The notes beneath the pieces were generated by a model. It was given only the letters and a program-made list of their open reading frames with translations. It was not told where the DNA came from and made no database searches. This document shows positions 54,412 through 62,756 of a DNA stretch of 64,000 nucleotides, in pieces (positions within the stretch are counted from its first letter, which is position 1; every line of letters begins with the position of its first letter). The DNA comes from Flavobacterium suaedae (GTDB lineage: Bacteria; Bacteroidota; Bacteroidia; Flavobacteriales; Flavobacteriaceae). The position numbers were made by a program, and so were the translations under genes. The stretch is from contig NZ_BMJE01000008.1 in the NCBI RefSeq assembly GCF_014642915.1, positions 1 through 64,000 of the forward strand, read 5' to 3'.

Positions 54412-54419
54412 TAAATTTG
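54412..54419 (+). promoter_or_regulatory. -7 promoter element for the secreted 240-residue protein
   Basis: TAAATTTG matches TAnnTTTG perfectly, 31 bases before the ATG. No TTG at usual spacing. Confidence 0.35.
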
Positions 54420-54450
54420 GCAACATTTAATTATTAAAAAATTTCAAATA

Positions 54451-55173
54451 ATGAAAAAAAACTATTTATTATTGTTATTGCTAATATCTGTATTTGCATA
54501 TAGTCAAGAAAGAGAAAATGCAACTTTACCCACTATTAATCCTATTGCAAAAGGGAAAATAACAGAAGCAACAGGCTGGCTACAGAATGATGATGGAGAG
54601 TGGTTGTCAAGAAAAAACAGATTGCCATGGAACCTCTCAGGTCAGGATAAGAAGCTTATCGATTATCAACATTATGCTTTAGGTGAAAACAGGGAAAACT
54701 TTACTTATATAGGGTTACATGATGTGACTATAGATGATGTTAATTATACTATCCTTATTAAAAAAGGGAAAGAAGGCCACTATAAATATGAATCCATTAG
54801 TAAAGGATGGATACCTCAGGATGTTATTGTTTATTATGTTTTTGAAAGCCAAGAGCTTGAAAAGCTGAAAAATTTGGAGGGAGATAAGAATCATGAAATA
54901 AAGATAAAAACAATTTATGCTAACAGAATTGATTTTCTTACACCAAGTTCTTCGCTGGATGTAAATGTTGTTGAAAAAGATTTGTATAAGTTTATGAAAA
55001 AGGGTAGTAAGTTTTTAATGCCTGAGTTAGTGGTGTACTTAAAGTTATATAAAGACAAAGCAAGATTTGTAGTTCAGTCTTATGAAAGTATTGAATTTCT
55101 TAGGCCAGATCTTGATAAAATGTATTATGAGACTACAAAAGAAAAATTTAGTAAGTTGTTTACTCTTGAATAA
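54451..55173 (+). CDS. Secreted protein of unknown function
   Basis: 240 residues with a signal peptide (about 1-18, LLLLISVFAYSQ). The N-terminal mature part has a repeated Trp/Gly pattern (EATGWLQNDDGEWLSRKNRLPW), followed by a mixed alpha/beta domain with YIGLHDVTIDDVNYTILIKK. No known family is recognised. It is flanked by divergent ileS and a convergent YegP-type gene, with its own promoter element and a strong terminator, so it is an independent transcription unit. Confidence 0.7.
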   Translation: MKKNYLLLLLLISVFAYSQERENATLPTINPIAKGKITEATGWLQNDDGEWLSRKNRLPWNLSGQDKKLIDYQHYALGENRENFTYIGLHDVTIDDVNYTILIKKGKEGHYKYESISKGWIPQDVIVYYVFESQELEKLKNLEGDKNHEIKIKTIYANRIDFLTPSSSLDVNVVEKDLYKFMKKGSKFLMPELVVYLKLYKDKARFVVQSYESIEFLRPDLDKMYYETTKEKFSKLFTLE

Positions 55174-55176
55174 AAT

Positions 55177-55208
55177 AAAAAAGCCCTGTTGTAGAACAGG
55201 GCTTTTTT
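55177..55208. terminator. Bidirectional terminator
   Basis: AAAAAAGCCCTGTT-GTAG-AACAGGGCTTTTTT, a perfect 14-bp stem serving the two convergent genes. Confidence 0.9.
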
Positions 55209-55225
55209 ATTTTGTAATATTAAGT

Positions 55226-55558
55226 TTATACTGTTTGGTCCTCTATTTCAGCATCGGGAGCATTTTTCTTTACTGATTCTATACCATTATCGCGACCTGA
55301 TACACTTTTGTACATTTGGCTTGTACCAATTATAAGTCCGTTAGCGGCTCTCAGGTTAAAGAAAGGTTTCCCGTTTGAGGATTCATTACGATCGAAATTA
55401 GCATCATCCTGAGAGTTAACTCTTACTGATTCTATTCCGTTTTGGCAACCTGCTTTAGATGCATACCCCTGGCTGGTTAGTATTATTTCGCCATTAGATG
55501 CTTTCAGGTTAAACTGGTAATCATCATTTGTTCGTCTTAAAATTTCAAATTTACCCAT
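55226..55558 (-). CDS. YegP family (DUF1508) protein, tandem repeat
   Basis: 110 residues made of two tandem DUF1508 repeats. Each has the pattern F-N-L-(K/R)-A-(S/A)-N-G-x-I-(I/L)-x-(T)-S-Q-x-Y, then NGIESV. The first reads YQFNLKASNGEIILTSQGYA and the second FFNLRAANGLIIGTSQMY. YegP-like proteins are small, cytoplasmic, and of unsettled function, often stress-associated. There is no signal peptide. It is a single gene ending at a bidirectional hairpin. Confidence 0.9.
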   Translation of the reverse strand: MGKFEILRRTNDDYQFNLKASNGEIILTSQGYASKAGCQNGIESVRVNSQDDANFDRNESSNGKPFFNLRAANGLIIGTSQMYKSVSGRDNGIESVKKNAPDAEIEDQTV

Positions 55559-55643
55559 TTTTGCGTTGTTTTTATTTTATAATCACAATTTATTAATTTT
55601 TAGTGAAAGAGTATAGTGTGCAAAATTTTTTGTGATGCAAAAT

Positions 55644-56223
55644 TTAACCATTATTTATTAGTCTTTTCCTGTACTCTTCTTCTAATAAAAGCCTTTTTTG
55701 TTTTATAGTCCTTCTCCCTTTATTATATACAGCTTCTTTTTCATCTTGTTCTAATAGTTGGATTAAATACTCAATTTCGTTGATAGTGAGTTCAGGAGGC
55801 TGTTTAAAATGTATATTATCATCAAATAAAGGTGCTTCTGTAACTTCATTTTCCATTTCATATAAGCGCTCTTTGGGTACTTCGGTTATTATATCAACAA
55901 GCTCATAGTCAGAGATATTTAAAGAACTTATGCCTATTTCCGTAAGGTAATTTTTTACAGCTCTTTTTTCAATAAATATTTTGCCGCCACCAGCCCAGTG
56001 TCTGTCAGTCATATCTTTTTTTACCCCTGAAATCCAGTATTCATCACCCGTTTCACTATCGTAATAATTGCCTTGTATTCCTGCTCCTTTACATGATTTA
56101 AAGCCCTTACCATTAAAATAAATTGTTTTCCCCCGATTTTGATAGTTGTATATAGCCAATCCATGCGGGACCATTATCACTATATCCTGTTTTTAGCTCA
56201 ATATATTTTAATTGAAGTTTCAT
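55644..56223 (-). pseudogene. Frameshifted conserved hypothetical gene (one extra G in a G-run)
   Basis: Read from the ATG at 56223, the first 31 codons (ending SDNGPAWIGYIQLSKSG) run into a run of five G (plus-strand C at 56130-56134) and then a stop 5 codons later. Removing one G joins them to KTIYFNGKGFKSCKGAGIQG and a further 160 residues, restoring a 192-residue protein of a family I recall as conserved hypothetical in Bacteroidota (GPAWIG near the start; GDEYWISGVK and RHWAGGGKI further on). As given, only the downstream part is open, from a GTG/ATG near 56180, but its first dozen residues (MIMVPHGLAIYNY) are out-of-frame noise. This could be a real inactivating mutation, slippage-prone expression, or a sequencing error in a homopolymer. 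Confidence 0.7.
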
Positions 56224-56232
56224 AGATACTAT

Positions 56233-56652
56233 TTAATTAGGGATAGGGTTTTGATTATCCTGCGTGTTTTCCTCTTTCCATTTTAAATAGTTTTTAACCT
56301 CTGTATTTGCTATTTTAAGGCACAGGGAGAAAATAGTAGCATCATCTATATAACCAACAAACGGGATAAAATCAGGAACTGCATCTGTAGGTAACAGCAC
56401 ATAAAGGAGTGTAGCTCCTATTGAGGAGATAATATACCATGGAACTTTTTTATAATTGCCTTTATAATAGTCTTTAACCATTGCAAAAAGCACCTTAAAA
56501 TCTTTTACAAATTTTGATAGCTTTTTACGGGTTTTAAATTTATTTTTTAAAACATCTCCTTTAGCTATAAGTTTTGCAAAATCTTTAGGTGAGAATTTCT
56601 GTTGTTTTCTATTCAGTTCTTCTTTGGCTTGTTCTTCTGTAAACTCTTTCAT
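56233..56652 (-). CDS. YkvA family (DUF1232) protein
   Basis: 139 residues with the DUF1232 core: YYKGNYKKVPWYIISSIGATLLYVLLPTDAVPDFIPFVGYIDDATI. The PxDxxPDFxPxxGxxDD motif is diagnostic. One or two hydrophobic segments (about 73-95 and 100-120) suggest membrane association. The N-terminus is Lys-rich and helical. Function is unknown for the family. It lies nine bases upstream of the frameshifted gene and is possibly cotranscribed with it. Confidence 0.88.
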   Translation of the reverse strand: MKEFTEEQAKEELNRKQQKFSPKDFAKLIAKGDVLKNKFKTRKKLSKFVKDFKVLFAMVKDYYKGNYKKVPWYIISSIGATLLYVLLPTDAVPDFIPFVGYIDDATIFSLCLKIANTEVKNYLKWKEENTQDNQNPIPN

Positions 56653-56871
56653 TATTTTTTAGTTAGTACAACTAAAATACAAAAATAGTAATGACAGTGT
56701 GTTTTTATTATTCTGTAAAATACCTATTAATGGGTATAGTTTTGATTTACAGTTATTTGTATTTTTGTAATGTTGTGTTTAACCTTGGGGGGCTAAAGAT
56801 TATTACACAACACTACAAAAAAGCCAATAAGGTCTTGCTGGCAAATAATATTTATTTAGGTATTTAAATTA

Positions 56872-56905
56872 AAAAACCGCCTTAACATCTTGTTAGGCGG
56901 TTTTT
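56872..56905 (-). terminator. Terminator after rng
   Basis: AAAAACCGCC and GGCGGTTTTT form an extended stem (with TTAACA/TGTTA continuing it across a one-base bulge), immediately downstream of the rng stop on the minus strand. Confidence 0.85.
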
Positions 56906-56906
56906 C

Positions 56907-58466
56907 TTATTCTGTCGCGATAGCGTTTCCTTTGCTATCATAAAAGCGGTATTCTAAATACGTGTAAGCGTCACGTGGTATAACTTTTACCCATTTTTTA
57001 TGCTCAAAAAACCATTTAGAGCGTATAGAAGGGAAACCTTTAGTAAGGTATGCGGCCACAAACGGGTGCGCATTAAGCACTATTTTTTTGTGCTTTTTTA
57101 TAATTCTTTCAAGGTCAGCCGTTATTTTATCAATTATAAGAATAGGAGCTTCAATTTCCCCGTTGGTTTTATTAGGGTCTTCCTCTCTTGTTTTGATGTT
57201 TACTTCCGGTCTGACACGTTGCCGTGTAATTTGGATTAACCCAAATTTACTCGGAGGCAGGATCTTATGTTTAGCCTTATCGTCGCTCATTTCCTGTTTA
57301 AGGAAATCGTACAGTTTCTTTCTGTTTTCCGGGTTAGACATGTCAATAAAATCAATAACAATAATTCCACCCATATCCCTCAATCGTAACTGTCGTGCTA
57401 TTTCAGCCGCTGCAATCAGGTTTACTTCCAGTGCAGTGTCTTCCTGGCTTTGTGCCTTATTAGAGCGGTTACCACTGTTTACATCTATAACATGCAATGC
57501 TTCGGTATGTTCTATAATAAGGTATGCACCTTTACTCATCGATACAGTTTTACCAAACGATGTTTTAATTTGCCTTTCAATGTTATATTTTTCAAAAAGT
57601 GGCAAATCCCTGTTTTGGTATAGCTTAACGATATTCGCTTTATCCGGAGCTATCTCCTGCAGATAGTCCTTCGTTTGGTAAAATAAGTCCTCATCATCCA
57701 CATAAATACCGGTAAAGGTATCATTAAAAACATCGCGAAGTATAGAAGAAACTTTGTTTACTTCGCCCAATACTTTTGATGGGTGATGCGCGCTGGGAAT
57801 TCGTTTACACATAGTCGTCCACTTATCCATAAGATTATGTAAATCTTTATCAAGTTCGGCTACTTTCTTTCCTTCAGCAACTGTTCGTACTATTACACCA
57901 AATCCTTTTGGCCTGATAGATTGTACCAGACGCTTTAATCTGTCTTTTTCTTCCTTAGATTCTATTTTTTGAGAAATTGATATCCTGTCAGAGAAAGGCA
58001 CTAATACTACATAGCGTCCTGCCAGTGAAAGCTCAGAGCTTATACGGGGACCTTTTGTAGAAATAGGCTCTTTTACAACCTGAACCAATACAGACTGGTT
58101 GGCATTTAACACATCGGTTATAATACCATTTTTGTCAATTTCTTTCTCAAACTTAAAATTTTTAAGAGAGAAATCTTTTGTTTTACCTGCGCTTACAAGT
58201 TTTATGAATTTCAGTAAAGAAGGTAGGTTAGGGCCAAGGTCATGATAATGCAAAAAAGCATCTTTTTCAAAGCCCACATTAACAAAAGCAGCATTTAATC
58301 CTGCTACGGGTTTTCTGATTTTGGCTATAAAAATATCGCCAACCGAAAACTTCTTTTTGTCTTCCTGTTCTTTATGTAATTCAATTAGTTTTCCATCTTT
58401 TAATAAGGCAAAATCTACCGCATCAGAATCTGACCGAATAATCAGTTCTTTGTTCACGCTGTACAT
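56907..58466 (-). CDS. rng: Ribonuclease E/G family endoribonuclease
   Basis: 519 residues, cytoplasmic. An S1-like RNA-binding domain (about 38-130; VGDIFIAKIRKPVAGLNAAF) is followed by the RNase E/G catalytic core. The metal-binding aspartates are D328 (LHVIDVNSG) and D372 (GGIIVIDFIDM). The Zn-link Cys pair of RNase E is absent, and there is no long scaffold tail, so it is RNase G-like by length. It would process 16S rRNA 5' ends and degrade mRNA. It is downstream of the HU gene and the tiny basic gene, separated from them by a hairpin. Confidence 0.93.
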   Translation of the reverse strand: MYSVNKELIIRSDSDAVDFALLKDGKLIELHKEQEDKKKFSVGDIFIAKIRKPVAGLNAAFVNVGFEKDAFLHYHDLGPNLPSLLKFIKLVSAGKTKDFSLKNFKFEKEIDKNGIITDVLNANQSVLVQVVKEPISTKGPRISSELSLAGRYVVLVPFSDRISISQKIESKEEKDRLKRLVQSIRPKGFGVIVRTVAEGKKVAELDKDLHNLMDKWTTMCKRIPSAHHPSKVLGEVNKVSSILRDVFNDTFTGIYVDDEDLFYQTKDYLQEIAPDKANIVKLYQNRDLPLFEKYNIERQIKTSFGKTVSMSKGAYLIIEHTEALHVIDVNSGNRSNKAQSQEDTALEVNLIAAAEIARQLRLRDMGGIIVIDFIDMSNPENRKKLYDFLKQEMSDDKAKHKILPPSKFGLIQITRQRVRPEVNIKTREEDPNKTNGEIEAPILIIDKITADLERIIKKHKKIVLNAHPFVAAYLTKGFPSIRSKWFFEHKKWVKVIPRDAYTYLEYRFYDSKGNAIATE

Positions 58467-58692
58467 TTTTATCCGCTAAAAGTTTCGAGTTTCAGGTTTA
58501 GGGTTACTCCACACCTTTTTAACTTGTAACACGGAACCAGTATGCAGATGGATTAAACATTAATTTACAGGTATTTAATACCCTGTGTTTTTATAACAAA
58601 ATGTCGTGTAATTGTAGTATTAAAGCTTAAATTAAGCCTAAAAGAGTAATTATTCGTTATAAAAACAATTTCAATGAACGTTGTTTAAAAAA

Positions 58693-58719
58693 GAAAAAGT
58701 AGTGCTAAACTACTTTTTC
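58693..58719 (-). terminator. Terminator overlapping the end of the 30-residue basic protein gene
   Basis: GAAAAAGTAGT and ACTACTTTTTC form a perfect 11-bp stem with a GCTAA loop (plus strand), followed by six T on the minus strand. The 5' arm includes the last codons and stop of the small gene. Confidence 0.88.
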
Positions 58720-58802
58720 TTTTTGTGACGGTTAGCTCTCGCTCTTTTCTTACGCTTGTGAGTAGCTACCTTATGTCTTTTTCTTTTTTTACCACTTGGC
58801 AT
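58710..58802 (-). CDS. Very small, highly basic protein (candidate ribosomal protein)
   Basis: 30 codons encoding MPSGKKRKRHKVATHKRKK and a further RARANRHKKKK tail. About two-thirds of the residues are Lys, Arg or His, and there are no acidic residues. The composition is that of small ribosomal proteins that thread into rRNA. It lies 27 bases downstream of the HU gene on the same strand and has its own terminator overlapping its 3' end, so it is probably expressed. Bacteroidota ribosomes are known to contain an extra small protein, bL38; whether this is that gene I cannot confirm from sequence alone. Confidence 0.75.
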   Translation of the reverse strand: MPSGKKRKRHKVATHKRKKRARANRHKKKK

Positions 58803-58829
58803 AGTGTATAAGGTTTTTTAATTAATAAA

Positions 58830-59123
58830 TTAGTTCTTTACTTCTGTATTCATTTTAACACCGTCTACAAATATTTTAGCAGGCTTAAATGCCGGTATAT
58901 TATGAGCAGGTATTTTTATAGTGGTGTTTTTGGAAATATTTCTTCCTGTTTTTTCAGCACGTGTTTTAATTATAAAGCTTCCAAAACCTCTCAAGTAAAC
59001 ATTATCACCGGTTTCCAAAGAGTTTTTTACTTCTTCCATAAAAGACTCAACTGTTGCTTGCACATCTCCTTTTTCCAACCCTAGTTTCTCAGAGATTTTT
59101 GCTACGATGTCTGCTTTCGTCAT
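58830..59123 (-). CDS. HU/IHF family DNA-binding protein
   Basis: 97 residues from MTKADIVAKISEKLG. An in-frame upstream extension of 26 residues (starting MNYCLFNLY) is rejected because it crosses the promoter's transcribed start region and matches nothing in the family. The HU signature reads GDNVYLRGFGSFIIKTRAEKTGRN, followed by the DNA-binding arm KNTTIKIPAHNIPAFKPAK. It bends and compacts DNA as a dimer. Preceded by a full consensus promoter, and followed by the tiny basic gene. Confidence 0.93.
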   Translation of the reverse strand: MTKADIVAKISEKLGLEKGDVQATVESFMEEVKNSLETGDNVYLRGFGSFIIKTRAEKTGRNISKNTTIKIPAHNIPAFKPAKIFVDGVKMNTEVKN

Positions 59124-59169
59124 TTTCTTTCTTAAATTTATATTTGTGTATGTGTTTTTTTCAAGTGTG

Positions 59170-59201
59170 CAAATATATAAATTAAATAGACAATAATTCA
59201 A
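59170..59201 (-). promoter_or_regulatory. Promoter of the HU gene
   Basis: On the minus strand, TTG (59199-59201) and TATATTTG (59170-59177) are separated by 21 bases, a full consensus match. Confidence 0.65.
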
Positions 59202-59234
59202 GGTAAAACATTAAAATTTAACCACATAAACTTT

Positions 59235-59242
59235 TAAATTTG
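59235..59242 (+). promoter_or_regulatory. -7 promoter element of the mutY operon
   Basis: TAAATTTG lies 17 bases before the mutY ATG. It would put the transcript start near 59248, arguing against the in-frame TTG at that position as the start codon. Confidence 0.4.
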
Positions 59243-59259
59243 CCGACTTGATTATAAAT

Positions 59260-60300
59260 ATGAATTTTTCTAAGCAGTTAATAGCGTGGTATTTACATAA
59301 TAAGCGAGATTTGCCCTGGCGCAAAAACCCCCATCCGTACCCTGTTTGGTTGTCCGAAATTATGCTTCAGCAAACGCGCGTATCACAAGGAATGCCGTAC
59401 TTTTTTGCTTTTACGGAGGCTTTCCCGAAGATAGAAGATTTAGCTAACGCATCCGAAGAACAAGTACTTAAGCTGTGGCAAGGGTTAGGGTACTATTCAC
59501 GAGCGCGTAACCTGCATGCCACTGCAAAATATATCACAAATGAACTTGATGGTGTTTTTCCTGAAACCTATAAAGAGTTGCTAAAATTAAAAGGAGTGGG
59601 GGAGTATACTGCTGCTGCAATAGCCTCTATTTGTTATGGGGAGCCTGTGCCTGTAGTTGACGGAAATGTATACAGAGTACTTTCCCGTTACTTTGGTATA
59701 GAAACAGATATATCATCGCCCTCAGCAAAAAAAGAGTTCAGGGAAGTAGCAGCACAGCATTTGCCGCCAAAACAAGCATCGGAGTTTAACCAGGCAATGA
59801 TGGAGTTTGGTGCTTTGCAATGCGTACCAAAAAGTCCTGATTGCGAAAGCTGTATTTTTAATGAAGACTGTGTGGCATATAATACAGGTAAAGTATCGTC
59901 CTTACCTGTAAAGCTGAAGAAAACTAAAGTTACCAAAAAGTACTTTAATTATTTAATAGTAAAAGATGCTGAGGGGAATAGTATAGTAAGGAAAAGAGAA
60001 GCTAAGGGTATTTGGCATAACTTATATGAATTTCCGTTACTGGAAACAAAAGAAGCACTCCCTGAAAAAGAAGTAGGTGTATTAATAAAGCAAAGTGATG
60101 ATTTGTTAGGCTTTACACCTGAAAACATTACGCTTTTAGCAGACAGTATAGTGCATAAACTATCGCACCAGCACCTTCATGTCAGGTTTTGGGAGGTAAC
60201 TTCCAATTCAAAATTAGAAGAAGCACTTGCGATAGAAAAAATTAAAAAATATCCTTTCCCTATAGTTATCCATAATTTTATGGAGAAGCATTGGGATTGA
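59260..60300 (+). CDS. mutY: A/G-specific adenine glycosylase MutY
   Basis: 346 residues. It removes adenine mispaired with 8-oxoguanine. The catalytic Glu is E33 in LSEIMLQQT. The helix-hairpin-helix is LKGVGEYTAAAIAS with D134 in PVVDGNVYR. The [4Fe-4S] cluster ligands are C188, C195, C198 and C204 (C-x6-C-x2-C-x5-C). A NUDIX-like 8-oxoG recognition domain occupies about 225-346. It is first in the run mutY-ssb-gldE-gldD on the same strand. Confidence 0.95.
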   Translation: MNFSKQLIAWYLHNKRDLPWRKNPHPYPVWLSEIMLQQTRVSQGMPYFFAFTEAFPKIEDLANASEEQVLKLWQGLGYYSRARNLHATAKYITNELDGVFPETYKELLKLKGVGEYTAAAIASICYGEPVPVVDGNVYRVLSRYFGIETDISSPSAKKEFREVAAQHLPPKQASEFNQAMMEFGALQCVPKSPDCESCIFNEDCVAYNTGKVSSLPVKLKKTKVTKKYFNYLIVKDAEGNSIVRKREAKGIWHNLYEFPLLETKEALPEKEVGVLIKQSDDLLGFTPENITLLADSIVHKLSHQHLHVRFWEVTSNSKLEEALAIEKIKKYPFPIVIHNFMEKHWD

Positions 60301-60354
60301 CTTTAAATTTTACTATTTTTGAGTAAACACTAAATAAAGCCAATAAAGAAAAAT

Positions 60355-60840
60355 ATGAACGGAACGTTAAATAAAGTAATGCTGATAGGGCACTTGGGCG
60401 ATGATGTAAAGATGCATTATTTTGAGGGCGGTAACTGTATAGGTCGTTTTCCGCTGGCTACTAATGAGGTGTATGTAAACAAGCAAACCAATGAACGTGT
60501 AACCTCTACCGAATGGCACAACATTGTAGTGCGTAACAAAGCAGCAGAGGTTTGCGAAAAATACTTAAACAAAGGTGATAAGATATATGTAGAAGGACGA
60601 ATTAAAAGCCGCCAGTGGCAGGGTGAAGACGGTATTACCCGATATACTACAGAAATTCAGGTGACCGAATTTACTTTTCTTACCACCAAGAATGATGTTG
60701 AACCTAACGCTGCACAACCACAGCAACAACAATCGCAATCGCAGCAAACACAACAAAATTCACCTAATCAGCCTGCACAGGAGCAGAGTGCAAACTACAA
60801 TGTAAACACTCCTGAACCTGATGATGATTTACCTTTTTAA
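60355..60840 (+). CDS. ssb: Single-stranded DNA-binding protein
   Basis: 161 residues. An N-terminal OB-fold (1-110; NKVMLIGHLGDDVKMHY, TEWHNIVVRNKAAE, YVEGRIKSRQWQ) is followed by a Gln-rich flexible linker and the acidic protein-interaction tail ending DDDLPF. It coats ssDNA and recruits replication and repair enzymes as a tetramer. The stop codon abuts the gldE reading frame with no intergenic base. This ssb could be the housekeeping copy, but a second one elsewhere cannot be excluded. Confidence 0.93.
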   Translation: MNGTLNKVMLIGHLGDDVKMHYFEGGNCIGRFPLATNEVYVNKQTNERVTSTEWHNIVVRNKAAEVCEKYLNKGDKIYVEGRIKSRQWQGEDGITRYTTEIQVTEFTFLTTKNDVEPNAAQPQQQQSQSQQTQQNSPNQPAQEQSANYNVNTPEPDDDLPF

Positions 60841-62157
60841 TTGTTAAATAAATTCTGTATTATTTTGGATCCTGACCCCTCCAGTATATTGTTATATGAA
60901 TACGGCCTTATTATAGGTTATGCCGGGATTGCTTTCCTGTTATTTCTTTCTGCTTTAATATCAGGTGCCGAAGTAGCTGTTTTCTCGCTCACTCCCGGAG
61001 ATATTACTGTAATAAATGAAAGAAACCCCAAAAAAGGCAGATTGCTGGTTTCATTACTGGAAAAACCTAAAAAACTTCTTGCTACTATAGTAATAACAAA
61101 CACTTTTATTAATATAGCTATGATTGTGTTGTTCTTTCAGCTAACCCATAGTTTAGCAGAGCAATTTATTTCGCCATATTTAGGTTTTACTTTACAAATA
61201 ATAATTATAACCTTTTTTGTGTTGCTGTTTGGCGAAGTCGTGCCAAAAGTATATGCAACGCGTAATACTAAGTCTTTTTCTTCAAGAGTAGCAGGGACGC
61301 TGTACGTACTTAATAAAATACTTACCCCTTTTAGTGTACCTATGCGAGAAGTTACACTTGCGTTGCACAAAAAATTTAATGTACAACCAACAGGTATTTC
61401 GGTAGATCAGTTATCGCAGGCATTAGAGCTTACCGATTATGGCGATGCTACTGCCGAAGAACAAAAAATACTGGAAGGTATTGTTAGTTTTGGTAATACT
61501 GATGTAAGGCAGGTAATGAGCCCGCGTATCGATATATTTGCTATTGATGTTGAAGAAACCTTCGGGGAGATTTTCCCTAAAATAGTAGAAAGCGGATTCT
61601 CACGTATTCCCGTGTATAAAGAAAATATAGACCATATTGAAGGGGTACTTTTTGTAAAAGACCTTATCCCTCATGTGGATGGCGAAGCTGATTTCAACTG
61701 GCAACAACTGGTTAAAGAAGCCTTTTTTGTGCCTGAAAATAAAAAGTTGGATAACCTGCTTAAAGAGTTCCAAGGGAGGAAAAACCACCTTGCTATAGTA
61801 GTTGACGAATATGGCGGTACATCGGGGTTAATATCGCTTGAAGATATATTGGAAGAAATAGTAGGGGATATAAGCGACGAGTTTGATGATGAGGATATTA
61901 TTTACTCGCAAATAGATGATAAAAACTATTTGTTTGACGGGAAGATAAGCCTTAAAGACTTTTACCGTATAACCGATGTAAATGAGGAAGATTTCGAAAA
62001 TTCTAAAGGAGAAGCAGAGACCTTAGCAGGCTTTATTCTGGAAATTTCGGGAAACTTTCCTAAAAAGGGACAAAAGATTACCTTTAACGACAATATTTTT
62101 ACCATAGAATCGGTTGATACAAGAAGGGTAAAACAAATAAAAGTAACATTGCAATAA
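60841..62157 (+). CDS. gldE: Gliding motility-associated protein GldE (CNNM/CorC-type)
   Basis: 438 residues. An N-terminal CNNM (DUF21) region with about four transmembrane helices (10-160) is followed by two CBS domains (about 215-335; MSPRIDIFAIDV, DEYGGTSGLISLEDILEEIV) and a CorC_HlyC C-terminal domain. Family members are linked to divalent-cation handling; in F. johnsoniae GldE is encoded beside GldD and supports gliding. No in-frame ATG precedes the first helix. Translation must start at TTG, either 60841 (directly after the ssb stop) or 60862 (MDPDPSS). gldD follows with no gap. Confidence 0.93.
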   Translation: MLNKFCIILDPDPSSILLYEYGLIIGYAGIAFLLFLSALISGAEVAVFSLTPGDITVINERNPKKGRLLVSLLEKPKKLLATIVITNTFINIAMIVLFFQLTHSLAEQFISPYLGFTLQIIIITFFVLLFGEVVPKVYATRNTKSFSSRVAGTLYVLNKILTPFSVPMREVTLALHKKFNVQPTGISVDQLSQALELTDYGDATAEEQKILEGIVSFGNTDVRQVMSPRIDIFAIDVEETFGEIFPKIVESGFSRIPVYKENIDHIEGVLFVKDLIPHVDGEADFNWQQLVKEAFFVPENKKLDNLLKEFQGRKNHLAIVVDEYGGTSGLISLEDILEEIVGDISDEFDDEDIIYSQIDDKNYLFDGKISLKDFYRITDVNEEDFENSKGEAETLAGFILEISGNFPKKGQKITFNDNIFTIESVDTRRVKQIKVTLQ

Positions 62158-62736
62158 ATGAAGCGCATACATAAAATTATATTTCAACTGTCATTAACTG
62201 TTTTTTCTGCTTTAGCTTTAATTTCCTGCGGAGATGACGATACTATACCAAAGCCTAAAGCTTATTTAAGGCTGGATTATCCTGTTGAAAATTATGTAAC
62301 CTACGAAGGAGTTTGTCCTTTTTCGTTCTCCTTTAATTCGCAGTCCATTATAAAAAATAAGGGAAACTGTAACTTTACTATAAGTTACCCGAAAATGAAA
62401 GCCACTATTTACTTAACCTACAAACCGGTAAATAATAATATTGAGGTTTTACTGCGCGATGCACAAAAACTAACGTATGAGCACGTAATAAAAGCAGATG
62501 TAATAGAAGAATCTCCTTTTATGAATGAAATGCAGGAAGCCTACGGTATGTTTTATCAGGTAGGGGGGGATGCAGCTACAAACGCACAGTTTTATGTAAC
62601 AGACAGTATAAAACACTTCCTTACGGGGTCTATGTATTTTTATGCTAAACCTAATTATGATTCTTTAATGCCTGCTGCAAGCTACATTAAAGATGATATG
62701 CGTAAGATTATGGAAACGGTAAAATGGGAGAAGTAA
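62158..62736 (+). CDS. gldD: Gliding motility lipoprotein GldD
   Basis: 192 residues, with a lipoprotein signal ending LALISC (C24). Family marks are KPKAYLRLDYP, the CPFSF segment, and PKMKATIYLTYKPV. GldD is required for gliding and T9SS function in F. johnsoniae. It starts immediately after the gldE stop, so the two are translationally linked. No strong terminator follows before the YcxB-like gene. Confidence 0.95.
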   Translation: MKRIHKIIFQLSLTVFSALALISCGDDDTIPKPKAYLRLDYPVENYVTYEGVCPFSFSFNSQSIIKNKGNCNFTISYPKMKATIYLTYKPVNNNIEVLLRDAQKLTYEHVIKADVIEESPFMNEMQEAYGMFYQVGGDAATNAQFYVTDSIKHFLTGSMYFYAKPNYDSLMPAASYIKDDMRKIMETVKWEK

Positions 62737-62756
62737 TAAGCTAGCTGTATGCTATA

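Noticed and set aside
56135..56180. Treating the downstream part of the broken gene as an intact 178-residue protein
   Set aside because: Its first residues are nonsense relative to the family, and the missing N-terminus is present upstream in another frame, separated by a single base.
59124..59201. 26-residue N-terminal extension of HU
   Set aside because: It crosses the consensus promoter and matches nothing in the HU family, whose N-terminus is MTKADIV.
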